A stretch of 64,000 nucleotides of DNA from Micromonospora zingiberis. Its GTDB lineage: Bacteria > Actinomycetota > Actinomycetes > Mycobacteriales > Micromonosporaceae. Location: contig NZ_SJJR01000003.1 in the NCBI RefSeq assembly GCF_004331455.1, forward strand, positions 248,001-312,000, written 5' to 3'. Each line of letters starts with the position of its first letter. The stretch's first letter is position 1. The translations under genes were made by a program, and so were the position numbers. The notes under the pieces are model-generated. The model saw nothing but the letters and a program-made list of their open reading frames with translations, did not search any database and was not told the DNA's origin. This document shows, in pieces, positions 47,309 through 56,763 of the stretch.

Positions 47309-47548
47309 GGCAGGCCAATTCGCAGGCAGGAGGGGGTGCGAACGCCGCTCACGTTGAGGCGCGCCGATAACGCTAAGTGGTAGCCGGTAGATCGCCAAGG
47401 CTCTTGATCAAACTCGCCCGATCGGCCTATCCGCAGTTGGCTCGGCGGTCTGGCCAGCGGCGCGAACCAGCAGCCAGGGCCGGCCCGGCGGTCGGCCCCG
47501 GGGTCCGAGCAGCTCACCTGCCTGCCCAGGTGATCGGCTCGTCGGCGG

Positions 47549-48016
47549 TCAGTCGCAGCCGAACGGTGGGTCGGCCCGGGGCCAGGACTCGACCTTTCCG
47601 GACGCCACGTCCACCAGGTAGGCGGTCCGCTCTGCGTCGCTGTCGGCCAACCACAGCGCCATGCCGTCGCGCTCGTACCCGGTCGCCGCCGCATCCGGCG
47701 GAAGCGTCGCCTCCGCCTCGAAGGACTGTTGCAGCGCGGGCCGGTCCAGCGCGCCCTCCGGGTCACGGACGTACTGCCGCTGGCCGGGGGTGCCCGAGCC
47801 GGGTGGCCACGACAAATCCAGGAAACGGACGGACTGCCAACCGCAGTGGGCGAGGCCGGCATAGGACTCGATCTCGTTCATGTCGACCTGTCGCCCGTCG
47901 CGCGACCAGCGTTCGACCGGCGGCTCCGACGGCTCGCGGGCGCAGCCGCCGGTTGCCACCACGATGGCGACCGTGGCCGCGACGACCGCCATCATCCTGC
48001 CCGTCACCAGCCGCAT
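47549..48016 (-). CDS. Hypothetical lipoprotein
   Basis: 155 residues. Signal peptide with lipobox ATGGC (Cys about 25), then a mature domain with two further Cys (AHCGWQS and a C-terminal FGCD) and YERDGMALWLADSD, a plausible extracellular disulfide-containing fold. I do not recognise the family. The gap upstream of the GT2 gene (47309-47548) shows nothing else. Confidence 0.78.
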   Translation of the reverse strand: MRLVTGRMMAVVAATVAIVVATGGCAREPSEPPVERWSRDGRQVDMNEIESYAGLAHCGWQSVRFLDLSWPPGSGTPGQRQYVRDPEGALDRPALQQSFEAEATLPPDAAATGYERDGMALWLADSDAERTAYLVDVASGKVESWPRADPPFGCD

Positions 48017-48130
48017 GGCATCGCCTACTTTCGATCAGTGTGTCGTCAGCCAACCCGGTGATGTGCGGTCCGGTCAAGGACGGTGGTGGCCGCCGATCCG
48101 GAACGGACCGGCGGCCACCAGCGTGTCGGA

Positions 48131-51100
48131 TCAGATGCCGGTTGCTCTGGTGCAGTTGGAAACCGGATCGAGGGCGAAGTCGAGGGTGCCCACGATCCCC
48201 GCCTCGATCTGGTGGCGTTGCACCTGCGGCACCCAGCCGTCCTTGGCCACGATCACCTCGTACCGGCCGCGCGGCAGCCACCAGGCGTACTTGCCATTGG
48301 CGTCGGCGGTCAGGGTGGTGCCGGTACCGGCCGAGATCAGGTTCACCCGGACGGTGGCCGGTATGCCGACCCGGACGCCGCCGCAGGTGGTACCGATGAC
48401 GGTGCCCTGGATCTTGCCCCAGCTGGCCGGTGGCGACACGTTCATCTCCACCGACACCGGGGTCACCGGATAGGGAGTGTCCGAGGCGATGGCCAACTCA
48501 CCGGCGTACCGGCCCGGTTGGGCGACGCCCGCCGCGGCGGTGGCGTCGAGCGTGACGGTCACCGTCCGAGACGCGCCCGGGGCCAGGGTGAAGGTGCTCG
48601 GAGAGCTGCTCAGCCAGGGCAGATCCGCCTCGGCCGCACAGCGCTCCAACCCACCGAGCCGCTCGCTGTCCGGGCTGCCCACGAACGAACTGGGCGAACC
48701 ACCGATCTTGTACGCGCCGCACGCGGCGGCACCCCGGTACCGGCCGAACCGGGCGTTCGGCAGGTCACGCCAGGCCCCGGTGACCGGATCGAAGCCGACG
48801 GTGCGGTTGGTCACCGCCGTCGACCCGGCGGTCACCCCGCCGGCCAGCACCAGCAGCCCGCCGGCCGCCGCGTACTGCGAACCCCACAGCTCCAGCGGCA
48901 GGTCCGGCAGAGGACTCCAACTGTCGGCCGCCGGGTCGTACCGGTAGGCGTCGGTGTACTCGGTGCTGCCCGTACCACCGGCGCAGTAGACCGCGGCACC
49001 GATGCCGCCGCAGGACAGCCAGGACACCGGGTGCGGGTAGGCGGCGCCGGTGCGGAACGCGCCCGCAGCGGGGTCGAACACCACCAGCCGGTTGCTGTCG
49101 GTGCAGGTGGCGTCGGCGCAGCCACCCACCAGGTACACCTTTCCGCCGAGCACCGCCGTGCCGGCCGCCGCGACCGGCGCCGGGTTCGTCGCACCCGGCA
49201 CGGTGCTCCACGTTCCGGCGGCCGGGTCGAAGACGTCGACCGTGGCGACCGTGCCGTCGTCGGCGCCCCACCCGCCGATCGCGTAGAGCTTGCCGCTGAC
49301 CGCCGCCAGGCCCGGCTTGGACCGCGCCGTCGGCAGGTCGGGCAGGGCGGCCCAGGTGTTGGCCCCCGGGTCGTACGCCCATGCCTTGCGCTCGGTGCCG
49401 GTGCCACCGCCACCACCGACCGAATAGATCTTTCCGTCCAGCCACGCCGCCGCGTTGTCGTAGATCGACGCGGGCAGCTTGGCGATCTCGGTCCACGCGT
49501 CGTCGGCGGCGGTGGTGCCGGACTCCGGCGCGGCACCGCCGTACGCGATGCCGGTCCGTGCCTTGCTGATCCCCTTCATCTTCTGTTCACGCAGCGGGGC
49601 GCCACCCTGCTTGAGCAGCTCGAACTGGCCGGACCGCTCCAGCACGTCGACCATCGCCGGGGCGCTGCCGGTGTTGCGTACCGTCACCCGGGTGGTGCGG
49701 GTGCTGCCGTACGGCTGGTGCGCCTCGATGCTGGTCGGGCTGACGGTCAACCGCCCGGCGCCGAGCGCGAAGTTGGCCCGCTTCGCCCCGTCGGCGGCCA
49801 CCGCGACGTCCTTGCTGACCGGTTGGTACGGCGTCCGGCTGGCGGTGAACGACCGGGTCCCGGTCAGCGTGGAGTAGAGCCAGTAGAAGCCGTCCGGCTC
49901 GGCGCTGTCCTCCGGGGTGGCCGCCGACACCGCGCGGTCCTCCGGCCGGTCGTCGCTGACCACCGTCACCCCGTTGACCGGCTCGCCGGTGTTGCGGTCG
50001 GTGGTGGTGCCCACCACCAGCCCACCCGGCACCGGCGTGCACTCCCGGTTGACCAACTCCACGTCGTCCACCTGCCACCACCAGGCAAAGGTGCCCTTGA
50101 ACCGGAAGCGGACCAGTGCGGACTCGGCGTTCGCGGCCGGGGTCAGCGGGACCTCCTCGACCCGGGGGCCGCGCCGGCTGGCCGTCTGGTGCCAGACGTT
50201 GGTCCAGGTGGCGCCGGCATCGGTGGAGACGTCGATGTCGGCGGTGTCGCTGACCCCGACCGCCCGCCAGTCGCTGCGGAAACGCAGCACCGGCGCGGCC
50301 GAGCCGGACAGCTCCAGCGGCGGGCTGATCAGGTCAGTGTCCTGGGTGTTGCCGCTGCCGAGGGCATCGCTGTCGATGATGGCGAACCCGCCCGAGCCGC
50401 CGGTGAGGTTGCCACGCGAGCGTGGATCGTTGAAGACCCAGCCGCCGGAGGCGGTGCGGTTGGTGACCGTCCAGCCCGACGGCGCGCTCGTGCCGTCGAA
50501 GCTCTGGGTCAGCAGTGGCGGGCCGAACCGTCCGGTGTAGCCGGCGGCGACGCAGGCCGCCTCGACCGGTACCGCCACGTTGACCGTGACGTCCGCACCG
50601 GCCACCGGCACGTCGCGGGTGATCGTCCGGTAGCCGGGATACCGCGCGGTGACGGTGAGCCGGTACGACGTGCCACCCGGGACGGTGAACGAGTAACGCC
50701 CGGTGGCCGGGTCGGTGAAGACCGGCGCGCCGGGCCGACCGGCCACCTCGATCTTCGCGTACAGCGGCCAGCCGTGGCCGGAACCGTCGGTGACCTTGCC
50801 CTGCACGGTGACCGTCGGGTTGGCGGTCAGGGCGAAGTTGCGGGTGACGGCGCCGCCCTCGGCCACGGTGACGGTCGCCGACTGGCCGGCGTAGCCGTAC
50901 GCGCTGACCGTCAGGGTGCTCTCGCCGGCCGGCACGCTCAACGCGTACCGACCGTCGGCGCCCGTGGTGGCGGTGCGGGTGCCGTCGGTCACGGTCGCCC
51001 CGGTGACCGGGTCGCCGTCGCCCGCGTCGGTCACCACGCCGGTGACCCGGCCGACCGAACCCCGGGGCGCGTCCCGCACCGCCGCGTACGCGTCGAGCCG

Positions 51101-52507
51101 GCCCTCACCGAAGACGTTGTTGTCGGCCGGGGTGCCGCCGCAGTTGGTGGCGTCGACGTCGCGTGCGGTGCGGTCCAGCAGTTCCTCGGTGCCGGCGATG
51201 TCCCCGCGCAGGCTCGGCGCGGCGGACCAGACCAGCGCCACCGTGCCGGCCACGTGCGGGGCGGCCATCGAGGTGCCGCTGAACGAGGCGTACCCGCCGT
51301 TGCGGACGCTGGAACGGACGTTGCTGCCGGGCGCCGCGATGTTCGGCTTGATCAGGGTGGTGCCGGAGCCGCGACCGGAGAAACCGGCGATGGTGTCGTT
51401 CACGTCGTAGGCCCCGACCGCGTACGCGTTCGGGTTGTCTCCGGGCGAGCCGGCGCTGCCACAGGCCGGGCCGTCGTTGCCGGCGGAGAAGACGGGGAAC
51501 ATCCCGGCGGCCCGCCACGCGGCGACGGTCTGCTGGTACCAGGGGTCGCCGCCGTCACCGCCCCAGGAGTTGTTGACGATGTCGGGGCGCAGGTCCGGCC
51601 GGGGGTTCTGACCGCTGGCGTCGGTGGGCGCGAGCACCCACTGACCGGCGGCGAGCAGGGAGGCGTCGGAGCAGGTCCGCGCCTCACAGCCCTTGGCGGC
51701 GATCCACTTCGCGCCCGGTGCGACGCCGATCTGGTTGCCGGCGCCGTCGTCGCCGACCATCGTGCCCATGGTGTGGGTGCCGTGGTCGTTGTTGTCGCAG
51801 GGCGCGGCGCCGGTGCAGACCCCGGCCGGATCGAACCAGTTGTACGCGTGGTCGAAGCCGCCGCCGAGGTTGCCCCGATAGGAGGCGACCAGGGCCGGAT
51901 GGTCGTACCGGACACCGCTGTCGATGTTGGCCACCACGATGCCCTCACCGCGGTCGCCGAAGTCCTCCCAGACCCGGGGTGCCCCGATGTTGCTCAGTCC
52001 CCACTCGACGGCGGCGGTACGCGCCCGGGCCGCCTCGGCCGTCGCCGGCAGCACCAGCGGGTAGCTGCGGCTCGGCGCGATCCGGTCCACCTCGGGCCGG
52101 CGGGCGATCTCGTCGAGCAGCGCCTTGTCGCCCTCGACCCGTACCGCGTTGGCGATCCAGTACGCGGTGTGCGGCGCCTTCCGCTCGTCGAGCAGGGCGC
52201 GCAGGTCGCGCTGGGTGCGGGTGGCGGTGCTGGTGAGCAACCCGTGCACCGCGCGGGCCCGGTCGTCGGCATCGCGCATCTTGCCGGTCTCGGCCAACGC
52301 GGCGGTCTCCCGCAGGTAGACCAGGAACGCCGTGGTCGGGGTGGTGGCGAACTGGTCGAGCAGTGCCTGGTCGACGGTGGCCCGGTGCGGCGCCGGCTGC
52401 GGTGCCGGCGCGGCGACTGCGGGCTGGGCGGTGCAGGCCAGCAGGGCGACGGTCGACACCGCCACCGCCCGCCACCATGGCGACCGTGCGGATGGTCGTG
52501 TGAACAA
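48131..52507 (-). CDS. Secreted multidomain subtilase (S8) with kelch-type propeller
   Basis: 1458 residues from a TTG at 52507, which has GGGGAGG 5 nt upstream and opens a perfect Sec signal peptide (residues 1-33, ending AVAA). The propeptide (about 40-150) contains RTQRDLRALLDERK. The S8 domain has Asp196, His242 and Ser413. Then come beta-sandwich/carboxypeptidase-regulatory-like repeats (about 500-700), a domain with paired aromatic WWWQVDDVEL, six kelch-like blades (about 1000-1330) and C-terminal regulatory-like beta repeats. The longer in-frame reading (start 52633) lacks these start signals. An extracellular protease is certain; its target is not. Confidence 0.88.
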   Translation of the reverse strand: MFTRPSARSPWWRAVAVSTVALLACTAQPAVAAPAPQPAPHRATVDQALLDQFATTPTTAFLVYLRETAALAETGKMRDADDRARAVHGLLTSTATRTQRDLRALLDERKAPHTAYWIANAVRVEGDKALLDEIARRPEVDRIAPSRSYPLVLPATAEAARARTAAVEWGLSNIGAPRVWEDFGDRGEGIVVANIDSGVRYDHPALVASYRGNLGGGFDHAYNWFDPAGVCTGAAPCDNNDHGTHTMGTMVGDDGAGNQIGVAPGAKWIAAKGCEARTCSDASLLAAGQWVLAPTDASGQNPRPDLRPDIVNNSWGGDGGDPWYQQTVAAWRAAGMFPVFSAGNDGPACGSAGSPGDNPNAYAVGAYDVNDTIAGFSGRGSGTTLIKPNIAAPGSNVRSSVRNGGYASFSGTSMAAPHVAGTVALVWSAAPSLRGDIAGTEELLDRTARDVDATNCGGTPADNNVFGEGRLDAYAAVRDAPRGSVGRVTGVVTDAGDGDPVTGATVTDGTRTATTGADGRYALSVPAGESTLTVSAYGYAGQSATVTVAEGGAVTRNFALTANPTVTVQGKVTDGSGHGWPLYAKIEVAGRPGAPVFTDPATGRYSFTVPGGTSYRLTVTARYPGYRTITRDVPVAGADVTVNVAVPVEAACVAAGYTGRFGPPLLTQSFDGTSAPSGWTVTNRTASGGWVFNDPRSRGNLTGGSGGFAIIDSDALGSGNTQDTDLISPPLELSGSAAPVLRFRSDWRAVGVSDTADIDVSTDAGATWTNVWHQTASRRGPRVEEVPLTPAANAESALVRFRFKGTFAWWWQVDDVELVNRECTPVPGGLVVGTTTDRNTGEPVNGVTVVSDDRPEDRAVSAATPEDSAEPDGFYWLYSTLTGTRSFTASRTPYQPVSKDVAVAADGAKRANFALGAGRLTVSPTSIEAHQPYGSTRTTRVTVRNTGSAPAMVDVLERSGQFELLKQGGAPLREQKMKGISKARTGIAYGGAAPESGTTAADDAWTEIAKLPASIYDNAAAWLDGKIYSVGGGGGTGTERKAWAYDPGANTWAALPDLPTARSKPGLAAVSGKLYAIGGWGADDGTVATVDVFDPAAGTWSTVPGATNPAPVAAAGTAVLGGKVYLVGGCADATCTDSNRLVVFDPAAGAFRTGAAYPHPVSWLSCGGIGAAVYCAGGTGSTEYTDAYRYDPAADSWSPLPDLPLELWGSQYAAAGGLLVLAGGVTAGSTAVTNRTVGFDPVTGAWRDLPNARFGRYRGAAACGAYKIGGSPSSFVGSPDSERLGGLERCAAEADLPWLSSSPSTFTLAPGASRTVTVTLDATAAAGVAQPGRYAGELAIASDTPYPVTPVSVEMNVSPPASWGKIQGTVIGTTCGGVRVGIPATVRVNLISAGTGTTLTADANGKYAWWLPRGRYEVIVAKDGWVPQVQRHQIEAGIVGTLDFALDPVSNCTRATGI

Positions 52508-52670
52508 AGGTTCCTCCCCCACGTCGTCGGTCCCGATCGGCTCGGGCCGGGCATCCGCGCGTCGGGCGCTGACGTCGCGGAGCGGTCGGACGATGTGGGT
52601 GGCTGGTGGTGGTGCCCGCCCGCTGAGAGTCATGCTCTTGCCCCGGCGATCGGTGATCAATGGACGGCGT

Positions 52671-52710
52671 CGGTCAGTACTCGGTCAGTGACGAGGCGCA
52701 ATCCTGACCG
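52671..52710. promoter_or_regulatory. Candidate operator of the winged-helix regulator
   Basis: CGGTCAG occurs at 52671 and 52682 (11 bp apart, direct) and inverted (CTGACCG) at 52704-52710. An 11-bp direct repeat is the spacing used by OmpR-type winged-helix proteins, one of which starts 87 bp away. It sits in the 289-bp region shared with the divergent subtilase. Confidence 0.4.
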
Positions 52711-52796
52711 TTAGGCTGAGTGGGGGGAGCCATCGGTGACCGTCGTTGTCGATTGCTGGGAAGTCGCAGGTCAGTGCAGGCTCTCGGGGAGGCAGC

Positions 52797-53336
52797 GTGT
52801 CCGGTGTGGAGATCCCGATCCTGGTCTGCGTCAGCTCCGACGCCACCGTCCGGCAGCGGGTGGTGCAGCGGCTCGACGGGGTGGGTCCGGTGGTGATCTG
52901 CGCCGACCTGGCCCAACTGCGGGCGGTGTTCCCCGAGCCACCGGGCGAGCCCGGCGGGCCGGACGCCCGCCCTCCCGACGGGCCGGTCGAGCGGCCGGGA
53001 AACTGGGGTGATCTCGCCATCGACCGGGCCGGGCACCTGGTCACCTGGCGGGGCGTACCGCTGGGGCTGACCCGTACCGAACGGGAACTACTCGCCCGGC
53101 TGGCCAGCTCGCCGGTCAGCCTGTGGAGCTACGAACGGCTGTTCGCCTCCGTGTGGGGTGGCGCCTACCTCGGTGACACGGCGATCCTGCACTCGGCGGT
53201 CAAGCGGCTGCGGCGCAAACTCCGCGCCCTGCCCGGCGGACCTCAGGTGCAGACCGTCCGTGGCGTCGGCTACCGCCTGACCTCGTCGCCGGAGCCGCCC
53301 GACGGCCTGCATCCCGCGCCCGACGGCCCGGCCTGA
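52797..53336 (+). CDS. Winged-helix (OmpR/Trans_reg_C) DNA-binding regulator without a receiver Asp context
   Basis: 179 residues. A short N-terminal alpha/beta segment (VEIPILVCVSSDATVRQRVVQRL) resembles a degenerate receiver. After a Pro/Gly linker there is a C-terminal winged helix (LTRTERELLARLASSP; HSAVKRLRRKLRALPGG; VRGVGYRL). The GTG at 52797 follows GGGGAGGCAGC. No kinase is adjacent. It probably regulates the divergent subtilase and itself. Confidence 0.85.
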   Translation: MSGVEIPILVCVSSDATVRQRVVQRLDGVGPVVICADLAQLRAVFPEPPGEPGGPDARPPDGPVERPGNWGDLAIDRAGHLVTWRGVPLGLTRTERELLARLASSPVSLWSYERLFASVWGGAYLGDTAILHSAVKRLRRKLRALPGGPQVQTVRGVGYRLTSSPEPPDGLHPAPDGPA

Positions 53337-53370
53337 CCTTCTGGTTTACCGCGCGTGACACCATGGCCCG

Positions 53371-54234
53371 GTGAGCAGTGCAGCCCAGCCGGGATACGCC
53401 CCGCCCAGCGGCCCCCAGCCACCCGAGCCCGGCCGTCGCTGGCCGCGGTGGTTGGTCGTGTCGACCGTGGCCTGGGCGGTGTTGCTCGCCGGCCTGACCT
53501 GGTATTCGGCGCGCAACGATCCGCCGACGGTGCGCGAGCAGCGCAGCATGGCCCAGGCCGCACCACGGGTCAACGGGGCCGTCGGCGAGCTGGTCGCGGC
53601 GGCCTCCGGCACGGTGTACGCGCTGCTGCCGGAGGAGTTCGAGCAGGGCTGCCGGGTCACCCCGTTCTCCGAAGGTGCGATCCTGCGCCGCCACGTCGAG
53701 TTGGCCGTACCGCCCGGTGAGGAGCGGGCCGCGCTGGAGCGGGTCGCCGACGGGCTGCCCCCGGCGTGGCGGGCCGGCGTCCGGCTCACCCCGGAGGGCC
53801 CCCGGCTGCGCGCCGACGCGGGGGAGTTCGTCGCCGTCCAGGGGCGGTCGGTCGCGGACGGCCGGATCCGCCTGACCGTCGAGACGGGCTGCCGCCCGAA
53901 CGACGCCGACTCGGTCACGCTGCTGCCGCTGTACTCGCCGGGCGTCGAGTCCACGGCCCTGAACGACGCGCTGACCGCCCTCGGTGCCCCGCTGGCACAG
54001 GCCGAGACGGTGATGCAGGTGTCCTGCCCCGGCGGCGCGGTGGCCCGAACCGTCCGCGTCACCGCCGGTCCGGCGACGACGTCACCACAGGCCGCGCTGG
54101 CGCCGCTGGCCGGCGGCACACCGGCGGTGGCCACCCCTGAGCTGTACGCCTACCGGCGCGACGGCGTGTCCGTGCTGGTCGAGGTGAACCCGGACGGAAT
54201 GGTGCTCTCGGCCACCACCGGGTGTGCGGGCTGA
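53371..54234 (+). CDS. Hypothetical single-TM protein
   Basis: 287 residues. It has a Pro-rich cytoplasmic start, one TM (about 27-46) and an extracytoplasmic domain with three spaced Cys (GCRVTPF, TGCRPNDAD, VSCPGG) and a final TGCAG, so likely two disulfides. The GTG at 53371 lies 34 bp after the regulator gene, so they may be co-transcribed. Family not recognised. Confidence 0.72.
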   Translation: MSSAAQPGYAPPSGPQPPEPGRRWPRWLVVSTVAWAVLLAGLTWYSARNDPPTVREQRSMAQAAPRVNGAVGELVAAASGTVYALLPEEFEQGCRVTPFSEGAILRRHVELAVPPGEERAALERVADGLPPAWRAGVRLTPEGPRLRADAGEFVAVQGRSVADGRIRLTVETGCRPNDADSVTLLPLYSPGVESTALNDALTALGAPLAQAETVMQVSCPGGAVARTVRVTAGPATTSPQAALAPLAGGTPAVATPELYAYRRDGVSVLVEVNPDGMVLSATTGCAG

Positions 54235-54258
54235 GCCTTCCGGTCGACCCGGCCGCGG

Positions 54259-56301
54259 CTACTCCTCCTCGCGGGTGCGGCTGCGGCCCAGCGCGTCCAC
54301 CCGACCCCACCGGCCCGGAATGTCCAGCAGTTCCATCCGGCCCATCCCGTGCGGCACGTACGGGTCGATGATCAGATGCTCGCCCTCCGGTTCGAGCCCG
54401 AGCATCACCCGCAGCAGGAGCAGCGGAGTCCCCGCCGACCAGGCCTGCGGGCTGCACGCCGTCGGGTACTGCACCGGGTACTCGGTGAGGCTGCGCTCGT
54501 AGCCGGCGAACGCCTCCGGCAGCCGGCCGGCGAAGTAGCGCGAGGCGGCGAGAATCGACTCACAGATCTGCCCGGCCTCCTGCCGGAAGCCGTACTTCCA
54601 CAGGCCCCAGGCGATGAGCGAGTTGTCGAACGGCCAGACGGTGCCGACGTGGTAGCCGATCGGGTTGTAGCGTCCCTGGTCATCGGCGAGGGTGCGGACG
54701 CCCCAACCGGAGAACAGGCGCGGCCCGAGCAGGTGTTCGGCGACCCGGGCCGCCCGCGACTCGTCGACGATGCCGCTCCACAGCAGGTGCCCGATGTTGG
54801 AGCTGAGCGCGTCCACCGGGGTGCCGTCGCTGTCCAGCGCCAGCGCGTAGTACTCCTTCTCCGGCAGCCAGAAATCCCGGTTGAACCGCTCCTTCAGCTC
54901 GGCGGCCTCCCGTTCCAGCCGGTCGGCGTACTGCGGGTCGTTCCAGAACAGCCGGGCCATCCGGGCGCCGCGTAGCTTCGCGTCGTAGGCGTAACCCTGC
55001 ATCTCGCAGGTGGCCCGGGGGAAGCTCGGCAGGCGCCCGTCGGAGTAGGAGATCGCGTCCCAGGAGTCCTTCCAGCACTGGTTCTCCAGCCCGTTGCGGC
55101 TGTTGCGGGTCTGGTACCAGAGGTAGCCGGTGCCGAGCAGATCGCCGTACGTGTCGATCCAGGCCAGCGCCGCGCGGGCGGCGGACTCCAGCTGCTCGAC
55201 CAACTGGCGGTCGCCGGTCCACCGCTCGTACTCGTCGAGCAGGATCACGAACAGCGGTGTCGAGTCGGCGGAGCCGTAGTAGGGCGAGTGTGGCTGCTCC
55301 TCGAATCCGGCGGTCTCGCCGTAGCGCAACTCGTGCAGGATCTTGCCGGGTTCCTCGTCGCGGAAGTCGTCGAGCCGGTGGCCCTGGAGACCGGCCAGCA
55401 TCGTCAACGTCGGCGGGATGATCTCCGGCAGGAACGGCAGCACCTGGAGCGAGGTGATGATGCTGTCCCGCCCGAACAGCGTCATGAACCAGGGCAGCCC
55501 GGCGGCCATCAACCGGACGCCGAGGGCGATCGACTCGTACCGGAGCGCGGCCAGGTCCTCCAGGCTGCGCCGGTACGCACCGGCCAGGGGCTCGCAGTCG
55601 CAGCCGAGTTTCGGCGCGTTCGTGACGAACTCCGCGTGCTCGGCCTGGATGGCCGTCGTGCTCCGGCTGCCGGCCAGCGGCAGCCGGGTGCGTACGTCCT
55701 CGCCACGCGCGCCGTAGATGACCGTGGAGACCTTCAGCCGGGTGGTCCACTCGCCGTGCGGCCCGATCCGGACCGAGAAGGTCATCCCCATCTTGTCGAC
55801 CGCGGCGGGTGCGCTGCTGCGCACCACCGTCTCGCGGTGGAACGCCTCCCGTCGGTACGTCAGGCGCAGCGCGTCCTGCTCGATCCGGACGGTGTGGTGG
55901 CCCTGCTTGCGCTGGGTGTCCTTGATCTCGAACAGGTCGGCGAAGTCCGCGCCGATCTCGACCCGGACCGTGAACGTCATCTCCTGACCGGAGTGGTTGA
56001 GCACGGTCAGTTCCTCGTCGAAGCTGTCGCCGATGGCCCGACTCCGGATGACCGAGACCTTGGTGTCCAGGAAGTGGTTGGGTTCGCCCGGTACGAGGAA
56101 GTAGCGGGTCCGGTAGGACTCGGCATCGTCGATGGACAGGGCATGCAACCGCTCGCCGTCGAGCATCAGCAGCCAGCTGGAGAGGAACCGGGTGTCGAAG
56201 GCGAACAGGCCGGTGGGGAAGTCCAGGGACGGTTCGATGTCCCCCCGGCGGTCACTGACCAGGAAGGTGTTGCCGTCCAGGATGCTGACGAGTTCCTTCA
56301 C
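54259..56301 (-). CDS. Amylo-alpha-1,6-glucosidase / glycogen debranching-type enzyme
   Basis: 680 residues. An N-terminal glycogen-debranching-type beta domain (to about 300) starts ELVSILDGNTFLVSDRRGD. A C-terminal (alpha/alpha)6 toroid has MTLFGRDSIITSLQVLPFLPEI, NQCWKDSWDAISYSDG and WPFDNSLIAWGLWKYG. It hydrolyses alpha-glucan branch points or related glucosides in the cytoplasm. The GTG at 56301 overlaps the stop of the SCP2 gene by 4 bp (GTGA). Convergent with the hypothetical TM protein. Confidence 0.88.
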   Translation of the reverse strand: MKELVSILDGNTFLVSDRRGDIEPSLDFPTGLFAFDTRFLSSWLLMLDGERLHALSIDDAESYRTRYFLVPGEPNHFLDTKVSVIRSRAIGDSFDEELTVLNHSGQEMTFTVRVEIGADFADLFEIKDTQRKQGHHTVRIEQDALRLTYRREAFHRETVVRSSAPAAVDKMGMTFSVRIGPHGEWTTRLKVSTVIYGARGEDVRTRLPLAGSRSTTAIQAEHAEFVTNAPKLGCDCEPLAGAYRRSLEDLAALRYESIALGVRLMAAGLPWFMTLFGRDSIITSLQVLPFLPEIIPPTLTMLAGLQGHRLDDFRDEEPGKILHELRYGETAGFEEQPHSPYYGSADSTPLFVILLDEYERWTGDRQLVEQLESAARAALAWIDTYGDLLGTGYLWYQTRNSRNGLENQCWKDSWDAISYSDGRLPSFPRATCEMQGYAYDAKLRGARMARLFWNDPQYADRLEREAAELKERFNRDFWLPEKEYYALALDSDGTPVDALSSNIGHLLWSGIVDESRAARVAEHLLGPRLFSGWGVRTLADDQGRYNPIGYHVGTVWPFDNSLIAWGLWKYGFRQEAGQICESILAASRYFAGRLPEAFAGYERSLTEYPVQYPTACSPQAWSAGTPLLLLRVMLGLEPEGEHLIIDPYVPHGMGRMELLDIPGRWGRVDALGRSRTREEE

Positions 56302-56678
56302 CGCGCTCGCCTGACGTGCTCGCGGGCCACCTCGCGCGGGTCCCGGGTCCCGGGCGCGGGCGGGAAGAACCGCCGGAACGCCAGGAGCAGCACCACGTTT
56401 CCGGTGTACGTGCTCTCGTTGCGAAACAGCGCGGCCAGCGCCTGCGCCCGGCCGGTCACCAGCCGTTCGAAGAGGTCCACGCCGCAGTACCAGATGGCAT
56501 CGGCCTCGTCCGGCCCCTGGCTGACCTCGGCGTTGCCCGGACGCATTCGGATCACCCAGTGTGCGGTGCTGTGACCGTCGGAGAGGTCGATCCGCAGCGT
56601 GCCGCCGACCGGGGCGCGCAGGACCTGCGGGGCGCGGGCCGGCAAGGTCTCGAAGAACTGCTCGGTCGCCTCGGTCAC
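56298..56678 (-). CDS. SCP2 sterol-binding domain protein
   Basis: 126 residues, one SCP2 lipid-binding fold (GTLRIDLSDGHSTAHWVIRM; GVDLFERLVTGRAQALAALF). The GTG at 56678 is used. It overlaps the debranching gene by 4 bp, so the two are translationally coupled, an odd pairing whose meaning I cannot give. Ends RRFFPPAPGTRDPREVAREH. Confidence 0.85.
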   Translation of the reverse strand: MTEATEQFFETLPARAPQVLRAPVGGTLRIDLSDGHSTAHWVIRMRPGNAEVSQGPDEADAIWYCGVDLFERLVTGRAQALAALFRNESTYTGNVVLLLAFRRFFPPAPGTRDPREVAREHVRRAR

Positions 56679-56763
56679 ACCCGAATCGTAGGCATTGGTC
56701 CGACTTGCCGGGCCGGTTCCGCCGCCTTGCCGAAGCCGATTCGGCTACCGGACCCGCAGGCTC

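Noticed and set aside
52508..52633. Extended N-terminus of the kelch subtilase
   Set aside because: The extra residues are Arg/Pro-rich and would precede the signal peptide; the TTG at 52507 has the proper ribosome site.
48083..52714. A 1543-residue open frame on the plus strand opposite the kelch subtilase
   Set aside because: It is a frame kept open by high GC; its composition (His/Gly/Arg/Asp-rich) and lack of motifs contrast with the clear subtilase on the other strand.
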